Source: Straminergon stramineum
Lineage: Eukaryota; Streptophyta; Bryopsida; Hypnales; Calliergonaceae
Assembly (NCBI GenBank): GCA_963920665.1
Contig: OY987263.1
Coordinates: forward strand, 19,021,430 to 19,085,429
DNA: 64,000 nt
Direction of reading: 5' to 3'
Of this stretch, positions 36,803 to 49,945 are shown piece by piece. Within the stretch, counting starts at the first letter, position 1; the number at the start of each line of letters is the position of its first letter. Below the pieces are notes generated by a model, which had not been told where the DNA came from, ran no database searches, and saw only the letters and a list, made by a program, of their open reading frames with translations. Position numbers and translations under genes: made by a program.

Positions 36803-38651
36803 TAGTGGGTAGAGCTTGCATTACATGGTGAATTAAGAAAAGTAGAGAAATTATTTTTAATATGTTATGTCATGAGGTCTTAAATTGATACAACTATCAA
36901 AAGTGATATCCCAAAGTCTCTTGTTTGAAAAATCATTTGATTTGTAAATAAAGAATTCAAATAAGTGTGTAAAGAAATTTTGTTTTACATTGGTGCTTTT
37001 GTACAAGTTTGTAATGTCAGTTATACTTTTTGACTAATAGCAAAAGAAATTCGATGTTAAGATTGTAACAAAAGCCTTCGTGGTTCAATTTATAATATTT
37101 ATTATTCTTTTTCATGCCTTTCAAGGAAAATAATGAATCCCTAAACTCCCAAAGGCCCTACACGGCTACACTCTTATACGGGACTCTTATGATATGTGAT
37201 CTCAATTAAATGATTTATTTCTAAATTTTTGGTTCAAGATTCTTCACTCAAGAGTTAAATTTTTCAACACGAGATATTCTAAAATGAAATTCATTAGTGT
37301 CAAAAATCTAAAGTGAAGAAAATGAGAAGCCCAACAATCTAGTATAGCAAGATGGAAGAAAAGATTTTTTGGGCTTACTTTAAATGCAAATACCATGCGC
37401 AATGTATGTACTCAAAGTTTTCAAGATGACAAGATAACTCAATTAACTTTTATACTAGTCTAGTATAAATTCCTATGGTTAAATATGCCCAAAAATCACT
37501 TTTTAAAATTTTTGTCTCTTTGCATTTGAAATGGTAGTTTTGAGTGATATTTGATGGGAAAGAAAGCATGAAGGCTTTAGGGATTCTAGATTTTAGAAAA
37601 TCCTAGGCCTACATAACTACAAAATTAACATAAGCAATTCAATCAATATTGTAAATTTATAATTTAAAAGATATGATATTATGAACCTTTCTATATAATC
37701 ATTTGCAAAATTTTTTTGAGATGAAGTAGACTTGTAATCATTGAAATATGACCATTTCTAATTTCTTGTAATTGAAGACTCATCATATTTCAAGGTCAAT
37801 CACATTGTACATTACCTAAGCTCTAATATTTTGGGGTTGTGATCAATTTATGATCGGTTTACAATTTAGGATGCACACAAGTATACATAGGTATAAGTGT
37901 CAAAGTGTGTATGATATGAATTTTCAATTCATTTTGTTGTATAAATGCTTACTTTAATCTTGTCCACAACATTTCACATTACATTAAAATGCTTGAATCA
38001 TTTTAGCACCATCCCATACATTCAATAAATGTTATAATAGAATAACGAGATAATATAATTTCTTTTAGTATATTCATAATTTCATATTGGTGTTCTAAAC
38101 TATGAATACATTCGACAACAAAAATTGAAGATACACTCCAAGTTATAATTGAATGTTCCACATTTATTTAATGGCTCATAATAAAGTGATAATTGAGGTG
38201 CTCAATCTTAAGAAAAATTGAAATCTACATGAGTACATGACAAAGTAAGAAAGGTCTACATCTGCATTATATTGTCATGATTGCATTCCAAACTGCAAAG
38301 GAATCATAGTCTCATAGGTAAAACATATTTCACACATCGCATCAATAATTTTGAAAATTCATTCAATGTTATAAATTCAATATGTACAATTGAGGGTTGT
38401 ATAATTCTGATTTATTTTGGAGGGTCAGGGTTTAGGATTTAGGGTATAGGGTTTGGACTTTGGAGAGCATGTTTAAATGTGGGAAGGAATATCTAGAATT
38501 ATCTTTTCTTACATTAATACTACATTGGATACTTCTAGCATTCAAGAGTATTTTTTGTACATGAATCTATCCTTCTCAGAATTCAATGCTTTAGGACTAC
38601 CGGCAGATTGATGTCAGGTGGGATCCAAAGTGAGGTGAACAGTGTTGGGTG
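36803..38651 (-). repeat. Dispersed AT-rich repeat R1
   Basis: The inverted R1 copy on contig C, bounded by a GTCCG array on one side (36308-36802) and the 59-bp module on the other (38652-38735). A second copy at 62380-64000 has the same module at its start, so module plus R1 behave as one unit. No open frame of note. Confidence 0.8.
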
Positions 38652-38735
38652 TCGTTGGTCGGCAACAGGGGACAGCCTAAGCGGACAGCTAGATGCGGGG
38701 TCGGTCGGCGATGGCGGACAGCCTGAGCAGACGGC
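38652..38735 (-). repeat. GTCCG module at the R1/T2 junction
   Basis: A single 59-bp-type unit (CGGACAGCCTAAGCGGACAG, then GGCGGACAGCCTGAGC). T2 homology begins just to the right, at about 38748. Confidence 0.7.
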
Positions 38736-38747
38736 TATCGCGAGCCA

Positions 38748-41700
38748 TAATCTTAGAAGTCACCATGTTAGTATTTATAAGGGTATAACTATATAGAATT
38801 TTTTTTAAATTTCTAATAGGTAAAAAGGATTACAACACTCTTAGCCTAAGCAACTCATTTAGACTAAGAGAACACTCCAGCTAATCCGTAACGGGATCCA
38901 GGCCGAATCCGGGTTCCGGAAACCCGGACAGCGACAGCCTACGGTCTAGACTTCCGGTCTAGAAAATAGGGACCTGTTACGGGTAAACGGTCCGCTTTAG
39001 AAATGGTCGGTATTTTGACGGGTACTTAACCCCGCCACTGCCATTTGTTCTTCCTCTTTTTTCCACAACTGTTTTGTGCGCGCATAGTTGAGTGAAAGAG
39101 TGGTGAGTTAGTGCTCGGGTGAAAAGCTAGAGTGTGCTCAGATTTCAGTTTGAGATGGCGGAGGGAGATATCCAGAAGACTTTGGTCACTAGCCAGATGG
39201 TTTGTCCAACCATTCCGGAAAGGCTGAGAGAGAGATCCCAGCTAGAGGATGACCTTAGTGAGATAGGGTGTGTCGGTCTGTTCATGCGATCGTAGACATT
39301 AAAGAACAACCGGATGATCGAGGAGTTGATAGTAGGAGCGTCAAACCAATATGAGTTGACAGTGAGAGGAAGGCCTCAAACTTGGATTGATGAAGTCTGG
39401 GCTAAGGTTCACGGATTCCCTAAAAACGGATCTGGTTTAGCTTCTCGGACCGACAAGTTTACAGTCGAGAAATTCAAGAACGCAGCCCATTCCAAGGAAG
39501 GGTATGCGATTAGTGACTGCCTAGATCCACGATAGAGGCATGTCCTAGAATTCCTTATCCCTATCCTGTATCCGAAAAAGCCTACCCAGGTTACGGTTAC
39601 AGTAGCGAACACCATCTTTGGTGCATTTGAGGGTAGACCAGTTAGTTGGGGCAAACTTATTGGATCAGTAGTCGCCAAGCTTGCCGCCAACGTAGGAAAG
39701 GGAAAGACCAGCCCCATAGGGCCGTATCTTTTCCATCTCTACCACCACGCAAAGCTTCTCAGCGATGCGGAAATGGTGGAGTACAACACCGGAGCAACCA
39801 TCTTTCAATACGGCCTGATGGAAAAAGTGACAGCCGAGCAGCCGCCGGTGGAAGAGGAGGAGGATCCGGAAGAGGACGAGCAACCCTTGGAGCGGAGGCA
39901 CCGAAAGTCCACGGATCCGACATCTCGGGGGAAGCTTCCGGCCCAGCAAAAGATATCCAAGGAGGAGAAAGGAAGCATAGCCGGATTCTTCAAGACTGGG
40001 TTCAACTGGGTACTCCAAGCGCAAGAGTACCATGAAAGCCTGGCAAATCTACTCAGGAGGATTAGCCAGGAGTTGAAGACGGATCCGGAAGACATCCTCG
40101 ACGCATTGAAAAAACTTCCGAATCCGGAAGTCCTCAAGTGGAAGGACAAGTAGATTGTAGCCCTGGAGAAGGAGAAAGTAGATCTTCAAGCAAGATTGAG
40201 TTGGGCGCAAGGGGAGATGGCTGCAGCAAAACAGAGGGAGAAGGAAGCCCTGCAACTGCTAAAGAACCTATCCGGGTTGGTGGACAAGCCAACCGACATG
40301 GTGATGAAGGCGGCTCTAATCCAGAGCCGATTGATTGAGGAAGGGCACCTCACCGGATCCAAGGTGATCCGGATACTCGTGGACTTCTCCTCAAGGATGG
40401 AGCTCACACTAAAAGAAATGAGGCAACTACTTGGGCGGATCGACCCCGACCGAGTAATGGACTTCTCCAACTTTCCAGAGATCCATTTCGACACGGAGAC
40501 TCCTGTCAAGCTCACCGCCTCAATGCCACTACCGTCAAAATCAAAAGCCCCGCGGGAGACTCTCCAGTACTCGACGGAACCCTTCTCCAAGCAGTTGGAG
40601 AAGACGATCCGGGGGAGCGTGAAGTCAACGCTCGAGCCAAGTAGGCAGCCGGATACTACACGGGAGTTGGCACCTCCAAAGATTACAGTTTCTCCACCCG
40701 TCCCAGTGTTCAATCTTCCGGAGAAGGAGCCGCTTCAGACACCTCACACCCAAGCCCGTAGCCAACTGATAGAGCGGATTGGGGGGTTGTTGAATCCGGC
40801 CCGGTCTCATCCGGAGGAATTTGAGCATATGCTGGAGGAGCAGCAAACAAGGAAGGAGATTGAGCCGATCGTGTTGGATGAGATGTCTCCAGGTGAGGAG
40901 AATGAGAGGGAGATAACTCAGATTGAGAAATCTGAGGAGGAAGAGTACCGGACCAGATCGGAGGACGAAGACGAGAAAGAAGTAGAATACTCTCCTCCGA
41001 AAATCCGGAAGATATAGACCCGGGCGGCGTTACGGATGACCCCCATCAAGGTGACCCCGAAGGCAACACCAAGGTCATCCACGCAAGAACCAGCAAGTCA
41101 AGGCGGGAGGAGCCAGAAGAAAGCGTGGAAGGGGAAGTAGATAGAATCTTTCTTTAGGCAGATAGGATTTTAATTTTGAACCGGATCCGGATTTCTAGGT
41201 GTGGGACCGGGTTCAGGATTTATAGGATCTTACTTTTCCAGATTTTTCGGGGAGTTTGTGAGTGGTCACCTGGATTTCCGGGTGCCCTTTTGGCCTTTTT
41301 GACTTTGGTTGTTTTGAGTTTTTAAGTGAGGGGCAGGATTGTTGCCTCTCATTCCATCCTAGCATTATAGTTTGTATTTTGTCATCCTTATTTTAATCTG
41401 AGCCACCAAGTGGACCCTCACGAATTGATCTGTTGTATATCCAGCTTCCTTGTGTTTCCTTATGAGTGTGTGAAGTGTAATTGAGGAGGAGGAAAGGAGG
41501 AATCCGAATTTGAGGGGACTTGGGTCTGAGTGTTGAGGAACGTCTATTATGTAGTCTAGACTAGTGAATTTGGTCTTGAGCACGTGTCTTTAAACTCCTG
41601 GAACGGGAATCCGATTAGGAGTGGTGTGGGTGCAGATCCGGAATACCAGGGAAGGTTCCGTGTAGAGATAAGCAACCACCAGTGGAAGAAACCCCATATC

Positions 41701-42200
41701 ACTTACCGGAAGGTCAGCCAAACCTTAGGATCAGTTTAGTGAACGACTTACAATCCTTATCTTAGTTCCGGTCTCTATTGGTTTGTCATTGTAGTGGAAA
41801 AGTCTAGACGCGGCTCTGTGTGACCTGCTTTTCGGATTGGCCATCCGGATAGTTGTAAGAGTGTTTCCGGACTAATCTTATACAACAGTTGGTCTAAATG
41901 GACGCTGTGTAGTTTAGAGAAAGAAGAGAGTGAGGAATACGAGTGGTGAGTCCCTACCCCTCTATACAATCAAAGGTGGACCCTCTGAAGGTAAAATAGA
42001 GCTACCAAAAACCACTGTTTGTGAGTGAAGATACGTATCCGGATTGGATTCCGAAACGAGAGAGCTTAAGTTGGTAGAACAGATAACCTAGGCTTACAAC
42101 AACGTACTAGAATCCCCTGGGACGATATTTCGAATAAGTTTACACGTTTGGGTGTTGTAAATGGCATTTACCGCACGCTACGCGCACAACAACGGCCAAG
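38748..42200 (+). mobile_element. Element T2
   Basis: The left limit comes from where homology with the contig A copy begins (AGCCATAATCTTAGAAG, near 38753). The right limit is approximate, just before the GTCCG module at 42208. It encodes one large protein (39155-41140) with a 0.4-kb leader and a 1-kb 3' region. CCGGA/TCCGG motifs are frequent throughout. The ends do not match each other as LTRs or as TIRs, so the class is unresolved. Confidence 0.6.
39155..41140 (+). pseudogene. T2 protein gene, four in-frame TAGs
   Basis: One 661-codon frame from ATG 39155 (MAEGDIQK) to TAG 41138, interrupted only by TAG at codons 47 (39293), 127 (39533), 333 (40151) and 621 (41015). The N-terminal ~210 residues look globular (RPQTWIDEVWAKVHGFPK, VLEFLIPILYPKKPTQ, SPIGPYLFHLYHHAKLL). 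Residues ~230-300 are acidic then basic. Residues ~300-380 carry an HESLANLLRRISQEL helix and a Lys/Glu-rich coiled coil that spans the third TAG. The rest is Pro/Ser-rich and ends acidic (EEEEYRTRSEDEDEKE) then basic. It resembles uncharacterised plant retroelement-linked proteins by general impression only, and I see no catalytic motif. The deletion copy at 7110 has CAG where this one has its fourth TAG, which shows that stop is secondary. Confidence 0.7.
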
Positions 42201-42207
42201 TTCGCCA

Positions 42208-42322
42208 TTCATGCGGATAAGGAGGGCGGACAGCCTAAGCGGACGGCCAGGTGCAGGGTCGGTCGAGGATGGCGGACGGCCTGAGCGGACGGGATGGTCA
42301 CGGAGCGGCCCGCGGTCCGTTT
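42208..42322 (-). repeat. GTCCG module between T2 and T1
   Basis: A CpG-dense block ending in GGAGCGGCCCGCGGTCCG. It matches the start of the minisatellite units at 62.1-62.3 kb in the opposite orientation. It lies about 120 bp before the T1 5' region. Confidence 0.75.
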
Positions 42323-42439
42323 AATAATCACTTATTCCATTCTTAATTATGGATCATAAATAAAATGAGATTTCAAATTATCTCTACTGTTAGGATAAGG
42401 CTTTATTTGTCAAAATTGTCATGTATACACAACACTCGT

Positions 42440-45174
42440 CTTGTACAACACGCAACATCAAAGAACAACTCGACACCCAAACCCAAAATGTGTTCGACAG
42501 AACAACCCTGATGGGAAGGGCATTCCGTTTCTCAACTTAATGTCAGGCACACGCATCTTGAGGGGTCAACGCTTGTTTGTAAAATTTACAAAGAGCCTCC
42601 ATCTTGCATTGCCAGGTGTGATGTTAGGGTGTACTATGTCGTTGGAAAACCCAACATCACTCGGGCGTATATTCATCTCGGCATTCACAAGCACCCTGTT
42701 CAGGATGGGGAACTTAGGGACATGAAGGAGAGAACTCGATCTCTCATTGGAGAGCAAATGGAGAAAACTCCATCTACAACAAATTCTTCTATCGTCATGG
42801 AGGCTACAAAAAAACTTCTCAATGACCTACTCCTACGTCCAGATGGGGCACTGACAAAGACCTTAGACTTTAGTGAGCTCATTCTAGTATTGGACAAATG
42901 CAAGTACTTCAGCTCCCCCAATACTCGGAAGGAGGTAACATCTTTCAAATATTTAAGGAGGTTTGGAGTTATGGAGAGCATTAGAAAGTTGAGGGGGTCT
43001 AGTACTTGGGCATTTGTTCAAGAGAGTAAGTTCCCAGGTCAAGGATCGGAGGTAGACAAAGTGTTTGTCTTCAAAATGTCAGAAGTAGGTCCTAGCAATG
43101 GAGTGGACTTGGTAAAGCGAATGCAAAATGGAGGTGATCTCGAAGATGCTTGGGTGATGTTCAATCACGTCAAACGTGTGAAGGGTTGGACGACAATGGC
43201 ATATCACGTTTACGACTCCCAATATTGTCGTGTCATGACCATCGCAATGTGCGACATGCAATCTAAAGATTGCGCTGCACAAATCTTGTTCTGGACAAAC
43301 TTGAACTCCGTTGTTGAAAGGCACGGCGTATCCGAAACTCAATTTAAGGGATTCATGGCTAATAGTGACCAAGCGAATTGGAATGTTGTAAGAATGATTT
43401 ATGGATAGGAGGACATTTTAGATCCTATGAAAGACAGAGAAAGGATGTGTCTCTTCCATTGGATTCAATCCATGGAGAAGCATACAAAGGCGGATATTCG
43501 TCCCGACTTACAAGATCAACATCATGTTCTATGCAAACAATATAAGAACGCCTCTTCCCTTGAAGAGTTTGAGACTTGCTACCTTGCCATCAGAGCATGG
43601 TGGCTATCATCCAATGCCACCATAGAGGAAGGATTGCGTCGACTAGAGCTTTGGTTGTCCTTCTGGCATTTTCGATATCGACAATGGGGTGGATTCATGC
43701 AACTCGTAAGTGTCTACCCTAAGTGACTTAGAATTGTACACAATCGTCTATGATTGATTTTGATTCTATATTGCTATGTCACCCTAAAACTATTGTTTCG
43801 TAGGAGGACTCTAAATTGATCTTTCTCTTAGCTTTTTAGACCTAATGGTGTATGGACCTCCAACCCTTGGAAGGCTTCTCGGCACTAGGAGAAGATGTTT
43901 TGCAATTTAGTAGTGCAGCCATATATCTTACGTTTCTCACAATTGTCATTTAACAGAAAGCATTTGGGGAAGTTATGCACAGTGCATTGACATATGAGGG
44001 GCCTCTCAAAGCAGGTATAAATTGATCTTCGATGCAATCTATGTATATTGTACAGAGCCACCCTAAACTAATGATGATGGCACTTGTGATTTGAAATTTT
44101 AGGATTTGAGTGAATCTGAACTCGCTGAAATGCCTTCATGCAACCTTGCCAAGACCATACACAACAAGTGGCTCCAACAATCTAGAAATCGTAGTAATGA
44201 TTTATACATTGCCATTGTAGATGATTTTGAAAGAGCTTTCATGCAAATGGTACGGTGTTACTAGTACCTTAAGGGCTACCAAGGTGGGACCGGACCAAGG
44301 AAGGAAGAGTTATTGCTTCGAGTGGCCCAACGCTCTGCAATGAGGACTGGTAATCCAAAGGTGCTCACTGAAAACTATCTCAACCATTCCAAGTGTTGAA
44401 GAGTTCTTCGGCAGAGAGCCACATCTCCAAGGTCAAGAAGTGTTTGGGTCGCAAAAGTGGAAGGCAAACATGCCACTAGGTTGCGAGTACAATTCACACA
44501 GACCGGACAAAGTTAATTTTTCTCATCCCTTCATCCAAAGAAGATCTTCAAGACCCTCAACAAGTGTTCAAAACCTCTAAACAATTTTGGAAGACCTCTG
44601 TGCCCATGTCAGAGTACAGATACCCAAATCAATAATACAGGAGGAGAATGTTAGCATTTCCTTTCATGTGTTAGCGATCCAAGAAACGAGTTGTGATGAG
44701 AAGCAATGGCATATTGCACAACTTCCAAAGACATCTACAAAGGCGTGCTTTGCCCTCCAAGCAATTTCAAAGAAGAAGTGCACAACGAGGATTGTACAGA
44801 ACAACATTGCTACAGCAGCACCTACTTATACAGGTATGATGGTGAATTATAAGAAGAATCGGAATGAGACAATGCAGTTCTTTTTTTGCAATGACGACAT
44901 TGAACGTTGTGTTAAGGGAACAAGACGGAAGTGGGTATTATCAATACCAACTGTTCTTGCCATTTGGCTTGTCCAAATGGGCATCAAATTGTTGAAGCAA
45001 GAAATTTTGGCCTTAGAAGCGACTGGATTCCAACTTCCGCAATGTACAATGATTTCACCTAGGAGACTATTTGGAGGCCAATTAGGTACAGAATTGGTTT
45101 GTGTTTACCCTATTCCATCTTCACCCGATGATCCAGCGGTGCTATTCTATGAGCGTGCGAGCATGAGCCTATGA
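42440..45174 (+). pseudogene. T1: multi-exon transposon-type gene
   Basis: The main exon runs from about 42500 to 43705. Its blocks are CxARCDVRVYYVVGKPN, AYIHLGIHKHPVQDGE, an SPNTRKEVTSFKYLRRFG helix, GDLEDAWVMFNHVKRVKGWTTM, CDMQSKDCAAQILFW, FKGFMANSDQANWNVVR, RMCLFHWIQSMEKH and WLSFWHFRYRQWGGFMQL. It ends at a perfect donor (CTC|GTAAGT, 43706). A 58-nt exon follows (43957-44014, CAG acceptor, G|GTATAA donor), then a last exon from 44103 (TTTTAG acceptor). Breaks are TAG 43406 and 44262, a frameshift near 44390 and TAA 44578. The 58-nt exon does not keep phase with the last exon, which suggests further decay. The ordered Asp, Cys/His and Trp motifs look transposase-like, but I cannot name the superfamily. 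A more decayed paralogue is at 26-748. Confidence 0.65.
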
Positions 45175-47807
45175 GCGTTGAGCAAGGATTTTGTCAATAG
45201 GAAGCTTAGAAATTTGAAAAACAATGAACATCTCAATAATATTTCTTAAAAAGGATTTTCTTTGATAATTTTGGTCAATAATTTCTATTTATAGTAAGTA
45301 CTAGGACCTATTGCCACGAACCTATTATTGTGGACCTATTACCGTGGTTATGTATTATTTGTATTAAATTTGTTATTTTCAATACTATCTAAAATATTAG
45401 AAGTACACATTATGAAGGCAAAGAGCTCAATTCGTGTGAATGACAAATGAAGATGGAAAAAGGGTTGTATAGTATATTCCACTAAATTCCAATATTTGTC
45501 CAAAAAGAAATTGATACTTTTGAAGCCATGCTTGAAGCTATATGTGTAAGTTGAATCTAAGGTTTTTTAGTCTTCAATTTCAAGCACTCAGAGATTTTTG
45601 GGCATCTAGGTATATTGAAGGCTCTCGTTTGGAATCTTGATAATATCGACCTTCATAAGGAGGCGCTTCACTTCATTGAAGTTGAAGCTTGGGGAATGTA
45701 TGAACTTATCTTCTACCAGGTTCATTTTCAAAAATAACAAAATAAGGAATGAAGATGTTTGTAATTACTATATTGATGGCGTATACCAATACTTTCCCAC
45801 TTATTTCAATGCTTTGTAGTATGAGTATTTGCAATATATTGAATGGGCTTGCTCCTTCGAGTTGTTGGATAGATATCTGCATGCAAAAAGCTAGGTTGAT
45901 CGTAAATTATTGCCTCAAAATCATTGGACATTGTAAACAATTGTCAAGGTGACAGGGGTGGTTGCTCTTAGAGTTGGAAGCCAGCCTCCTCCAACAAAAG
46001 TGTTTTTGGTGTGTCAAACTAGTGCCTCTCTACACAAGCCACACGTTTGGTATTGAGGGCTAATCAATTACCCAAGCATGTTTAGAACCTTAAATACAAT
46101 ATAGAATGTCAAAAGGGATTGAACCAAAAAAAATTCACAACCTCTTTATTTCTGCCATACTGTTTTTTACTACCGCAATATGTTGGAGCTAGAATGTCTT
46201 TAGATCCTTTGAAATTTGGGCAACACATTGAATGTTTGTTCTTCACTGTTGGGCTTGACATTTGTAGCTAGACTTGTGCATGAGAAATTCTCACAATATG
46301 CCATTGCAAAGTATCCAAATTACTCTCCAATGTGGTTGTAACGTGTGCTGCACATGCCTAGAGTTTGCAAGGGTGTTTGCTTGTTTCAAAGACTTGATGA
46401 AAACACAAAAGGAGTTGCAACAGTCTTGATTGAAAGGAAAGAAGGTTTTATTGAAATGGAGGGAGGCTCCACTAAGAGGAATGTTTAAAATTCAGAATTT
46501 CAAAGGTAAAAACATGGAAGAAGTACAAATAGGGAGTTATGAGAATCTACATCTCATTGAAGATGAGACAAACATACTATGTAGCTTGGGAGGTTCATTG
46601 AACTTCTTTGGACAATACAATGTAAGTAAATCTATGCAAGTATGACCAACACATTTGGTTTGGGATATATTTATTTTTGTTTGGAATCAAGAACAAGGGA
46701 ATGAATGAATGCAGAATTCATAGTTCATGATGAACTACACAAAATCCTAATTTTCAAAAAATAATTAACCGTAAACTAGATCAAAATGAAGAGATATTTC
46801 TAAATATCTACCATTGACATTTCAAAGATAATGGACTTATTTTAGAATATGGCATTCACATTTTTAGTTTCCAAATATCCAATATTCTAATCAACAATAA
46901 TTTTAATATTGAGACTTTGTCATAGTACGACCAATTGAGGAGGGTTACATACAATAAAAGGGATAGGCTTGTAATTTTGAGGTCAGACACTCAGAACTTT
47001 TAGATTCCTAGATTGCACTTGAAGTGATTAGCTAGTGATTGATTGGGATGGGTGCCTTGTAGTGTATTGACACACAAGGCACTACAAGAGAAAGGGGTGT
47101 TTTAAGTATAGTCTCAGACATATAGTCCTACAAATAACAACCTTAAAGGGGTGTTTTCAATAAAAATTTACTAAACACACATGTATTAAGTTTTTCAAGT
47201 TTTTTCAATTTATTTATATTAAGAGTTTACAACTCAAGAACACATAGTATTAAAAAAATTGCAAAAATTGCTACCAAAAATGCAATCCAAAAAACTTGAA
47301 TCTAAAGTACTCAACCATCCTTTGCAATAGTAAAGATATAGTTGGAGACAAGATTACTAGAAAATAGAGCTTAGTCTAGAGGTCACAATGAGTGCCAACC
47401 AAACACTAATCCATGAAAAAACTCCTTCCACGCGCTTTGAGAGTTGCAATGTTGTTGCTTGAATTCTTAGAACTTGGTAGGCATGTTTTTTATTGCATTA
47501 CTAGGATAAAACTTGCATTGTATTCATTGATTTGTAATTGAAGAGAATTTTGAGGTAGTGTTGTTATCATTGATTGTATATTACACAAAGGGAGTGAAAT
47601 GGGGGGGAGATTAGCCACAAGTAGTGCGACCATTGGAGGTGGAGAAGTAATAGGGATGAATTAGGAAGCAACGTTGAGAGGGGTCGAGACAAGAAAAACT
47701 CCATCGAGATCATTGCAACACCAACCACCTACGATGATGATGTGAGATTCTACAATTGATTTTGACTTGATTGTATATGTGCTTAGGGTCTATTGTTACT
47801 TTTAATC
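45175..47807. other. Spacer with no recognised gene
   Basis: AT-rich. A frame of 71 codons at 46430-46645 (+) has no known motif. No array or paired termini were found. Confidence 0.4.
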
Positions 47808-49197
47808 ACATGTTTGAGTTGTTCAAAGGATCTCTTAGTGCCAATGGCAACCCCTAACCTTGCAACTAGTGTTTAAAAAATTATACTCTACCTCTTTCAT
47901 TCAATTCTCGTGGACCTATTTGTATACGAAATAATATTTTTAAATCTTGTCTTCAAGATTGGTATCGAGGTACTTGTGCTTGTGTTTGGATTAAGTATTT
48001 CTTCTTGATCACTTGCTAGGTTGTGAGGGAGATCTTTTAGCACCAATGGGAGTCCCTAGCCCCGGCGCCAATGATAAAAACAAATTGTACTCTACCTTGA
48101 TTAAAATGATTTAGTCATTGAGAAGAGCTATTCTTTTTCTCAAAGATTCTCAAAGTAATTTAATCTTGTAGTTAAATGTGCATTAGTTGTACTTGTGCAA
48201 AGTTAAGGTGTTTTTTCCTAAGCACTTTCTAGGGGAGGTAGAGATCTCTCGATGCCACGAAGAACCCCCAACCTTGCAACCAATGATCAAAAAATAAATT
48301 TTATTCTAATTCAATTACCATGACCAGGAGGACTTGCTCTTTTTCACAGAATTAAGAAAAAAAACTAAGTTAATCTTGCAATCAGAATGTACTCTAGCTG
48401 TGCATTTTTCTTGATTACTTTCTAGGGGGAGAAGAATACCTCTCGACACCAAGAGGAACCTCCAACCCCACAGCCAGTGATAAAAAAAATTGTACTCTAA
48501 TTCAATCATGATGGCTAAGAGAACTTGCTCCTTTCCCCAAAATTTCAAAACAATTAATTTAGCCTTGCAACTAGAATATGCTCTAATTGTACCTTTTTCT
48601 TGATCACTTTCTAGGGGGGGAAAAGACCTCTTGGCACCAAGAGGAACCTCCAACCCTATAGCTAGTGATAAAGAAAAATTGTACTCTAATTCAATCAAGA
48701 TCAACTAGAGGACTTGCTCTTTTCCGCAAAATTTCAAAACAATTAATTTAGCCTTGCTACTAGAATGTGCTATAGCTATGCATTTTTCTTGATCAATTTC
48801 TAAGGGGCAAAGAAGACCTCTCGGTGCCAAGAGGAGCCTCCAACCTAGCATGTAGTGATAAAAAAAAATTGTACTCTAATTCAATGAAGATGAACTAGAG
48901 GACTTGCTCTTTTCCACAAAAATTAAAATTAAAATTTTAACTTTGCAACTAGAATGCGTTATAGCTATATATTTTTCTTGATCACTTTCTAGGAGGGGAA
49001 GAAGACCTCTTGGTGCCGAGAGGAGCCCCCAACCCCGCAACCCATGATCAAAAAAATTGTAGCTTTCTAACTAGAATGTGTTCCAACTATGCTTGTGCAA
49101 GGTTTGGGTGTTTGTTTCCTGATCAACTTCTAGGCGTGGACGAGATCCTCTCGACGCCCAGAGGACCCCTTGAGCCGCGGGAAAATTTATAAAAAAA
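47808..49197. repeat. ~190-bp tandem array with an internal dyad
   Basis: Eight units of a degenerate satellite. Each has four landmarks: an AGAGTACAATTTTT-like block, a GGTTGGAGG/GGTTGGGGG block, an 18-bp dyad with half-sites CCTCTYGG and CCRAGAGG, and an AGAAAGTGATCAAGAAAAA block (orientation as on contig B). The dyad is perfect in one unit (18554-18571, CCTCTTGGTGCCAAGAGG) and kept with one or two wobble or mismatch positions in others. Central spacings of 188-194 bp are near the nucleosome repeat length. A 129-codon open frame spanning two units (18494-18883 on B) follows from the ~63-codon period and is not considered a gene. Confidence 0.85.
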
Positions 49198-49837
49198 ATA
49201 AAATAAAATTTTAAAAAAAATGAGTTATCGATACTTCCCTGATCGATTCGAATTCAGGGTAGATTCTATTTCCCTTTCGTCAAACAAACTCCTAATTGGA
49301 AATAAGAATTAATTTTGTTCTTAGAACAAAAGTTTTAATTTCATCAATCCTTACATAAGAGCTTAAGTCCAAATATTCAGCAATATCTGTATACTTGTCT
49401 ACTTTGACCAAGAGTCTGTAAAGACAACAATACTATCTTAAATAGTCCCAGCATACATGGCTTACAATCATGGCCGGTTACCATCAGTTATTCTATCATA
49501 GATCAGAGAATTGATTTATCAAACACAAACAATGAAGAAGACATAATCCCTTCTTACGATATGTCTCATCAAGCATTTTTAATTTAATGTCAATGCATAA
49601 AGCTGGCCAGCTACAGTGATTGAACATTGATCGCTGGAGGGATTTAATCGAGAAAAAAAGAAAAGAGCAACAGTTTGAAACACAAATTCAGAACAAGAGT
49701 ATGAAACTCTAAATATACACAACAATAGAAAAGTTTCTCCAACCAAAGCCTCAGATTGAAAATCCAGACAAAATAAGTTGGTGATATGTAAGCGCTTCAA
49801 AACGCCAGTAACCATAGCTTGAAAATTTTAAAAAAAA

Positions 49838-49945
49838 ATCCTCAGGAGGTGGTAATCCTCACCTGTACCCATGCCAAACAGCAAACTGTTAGTGTGCCAT
49901 TAGATGTATACGAGGTGTCTTAAGATTACCACTACTTGTTATCGT
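49838..49945 (-). other. Conserved ~107-bp unit A
   Basis: This faces unit B (51713-51818) as an inverted pair about 1.8 kb apart. It shares ACGATAACAAGT, AAGACACCTCG, ATGGGT and AGGTGAGG blocks in fixed order while the stem sequence between them changes on both sides together. It could be a structured RNA, the ends of a ~2-kb element, or paralogous exon junctions (YAG|GTGAGG). Confidence 0.5.

Noticed and set aside
39155..41140. Programmed TAG readthrough as in some retroelement gag-pol genes
   Set aside because: There are four separate TAGs in one protein, one of them CAG in a paralogue, and no readthrough-type downstream context was seen. Decay is the simpler reading.
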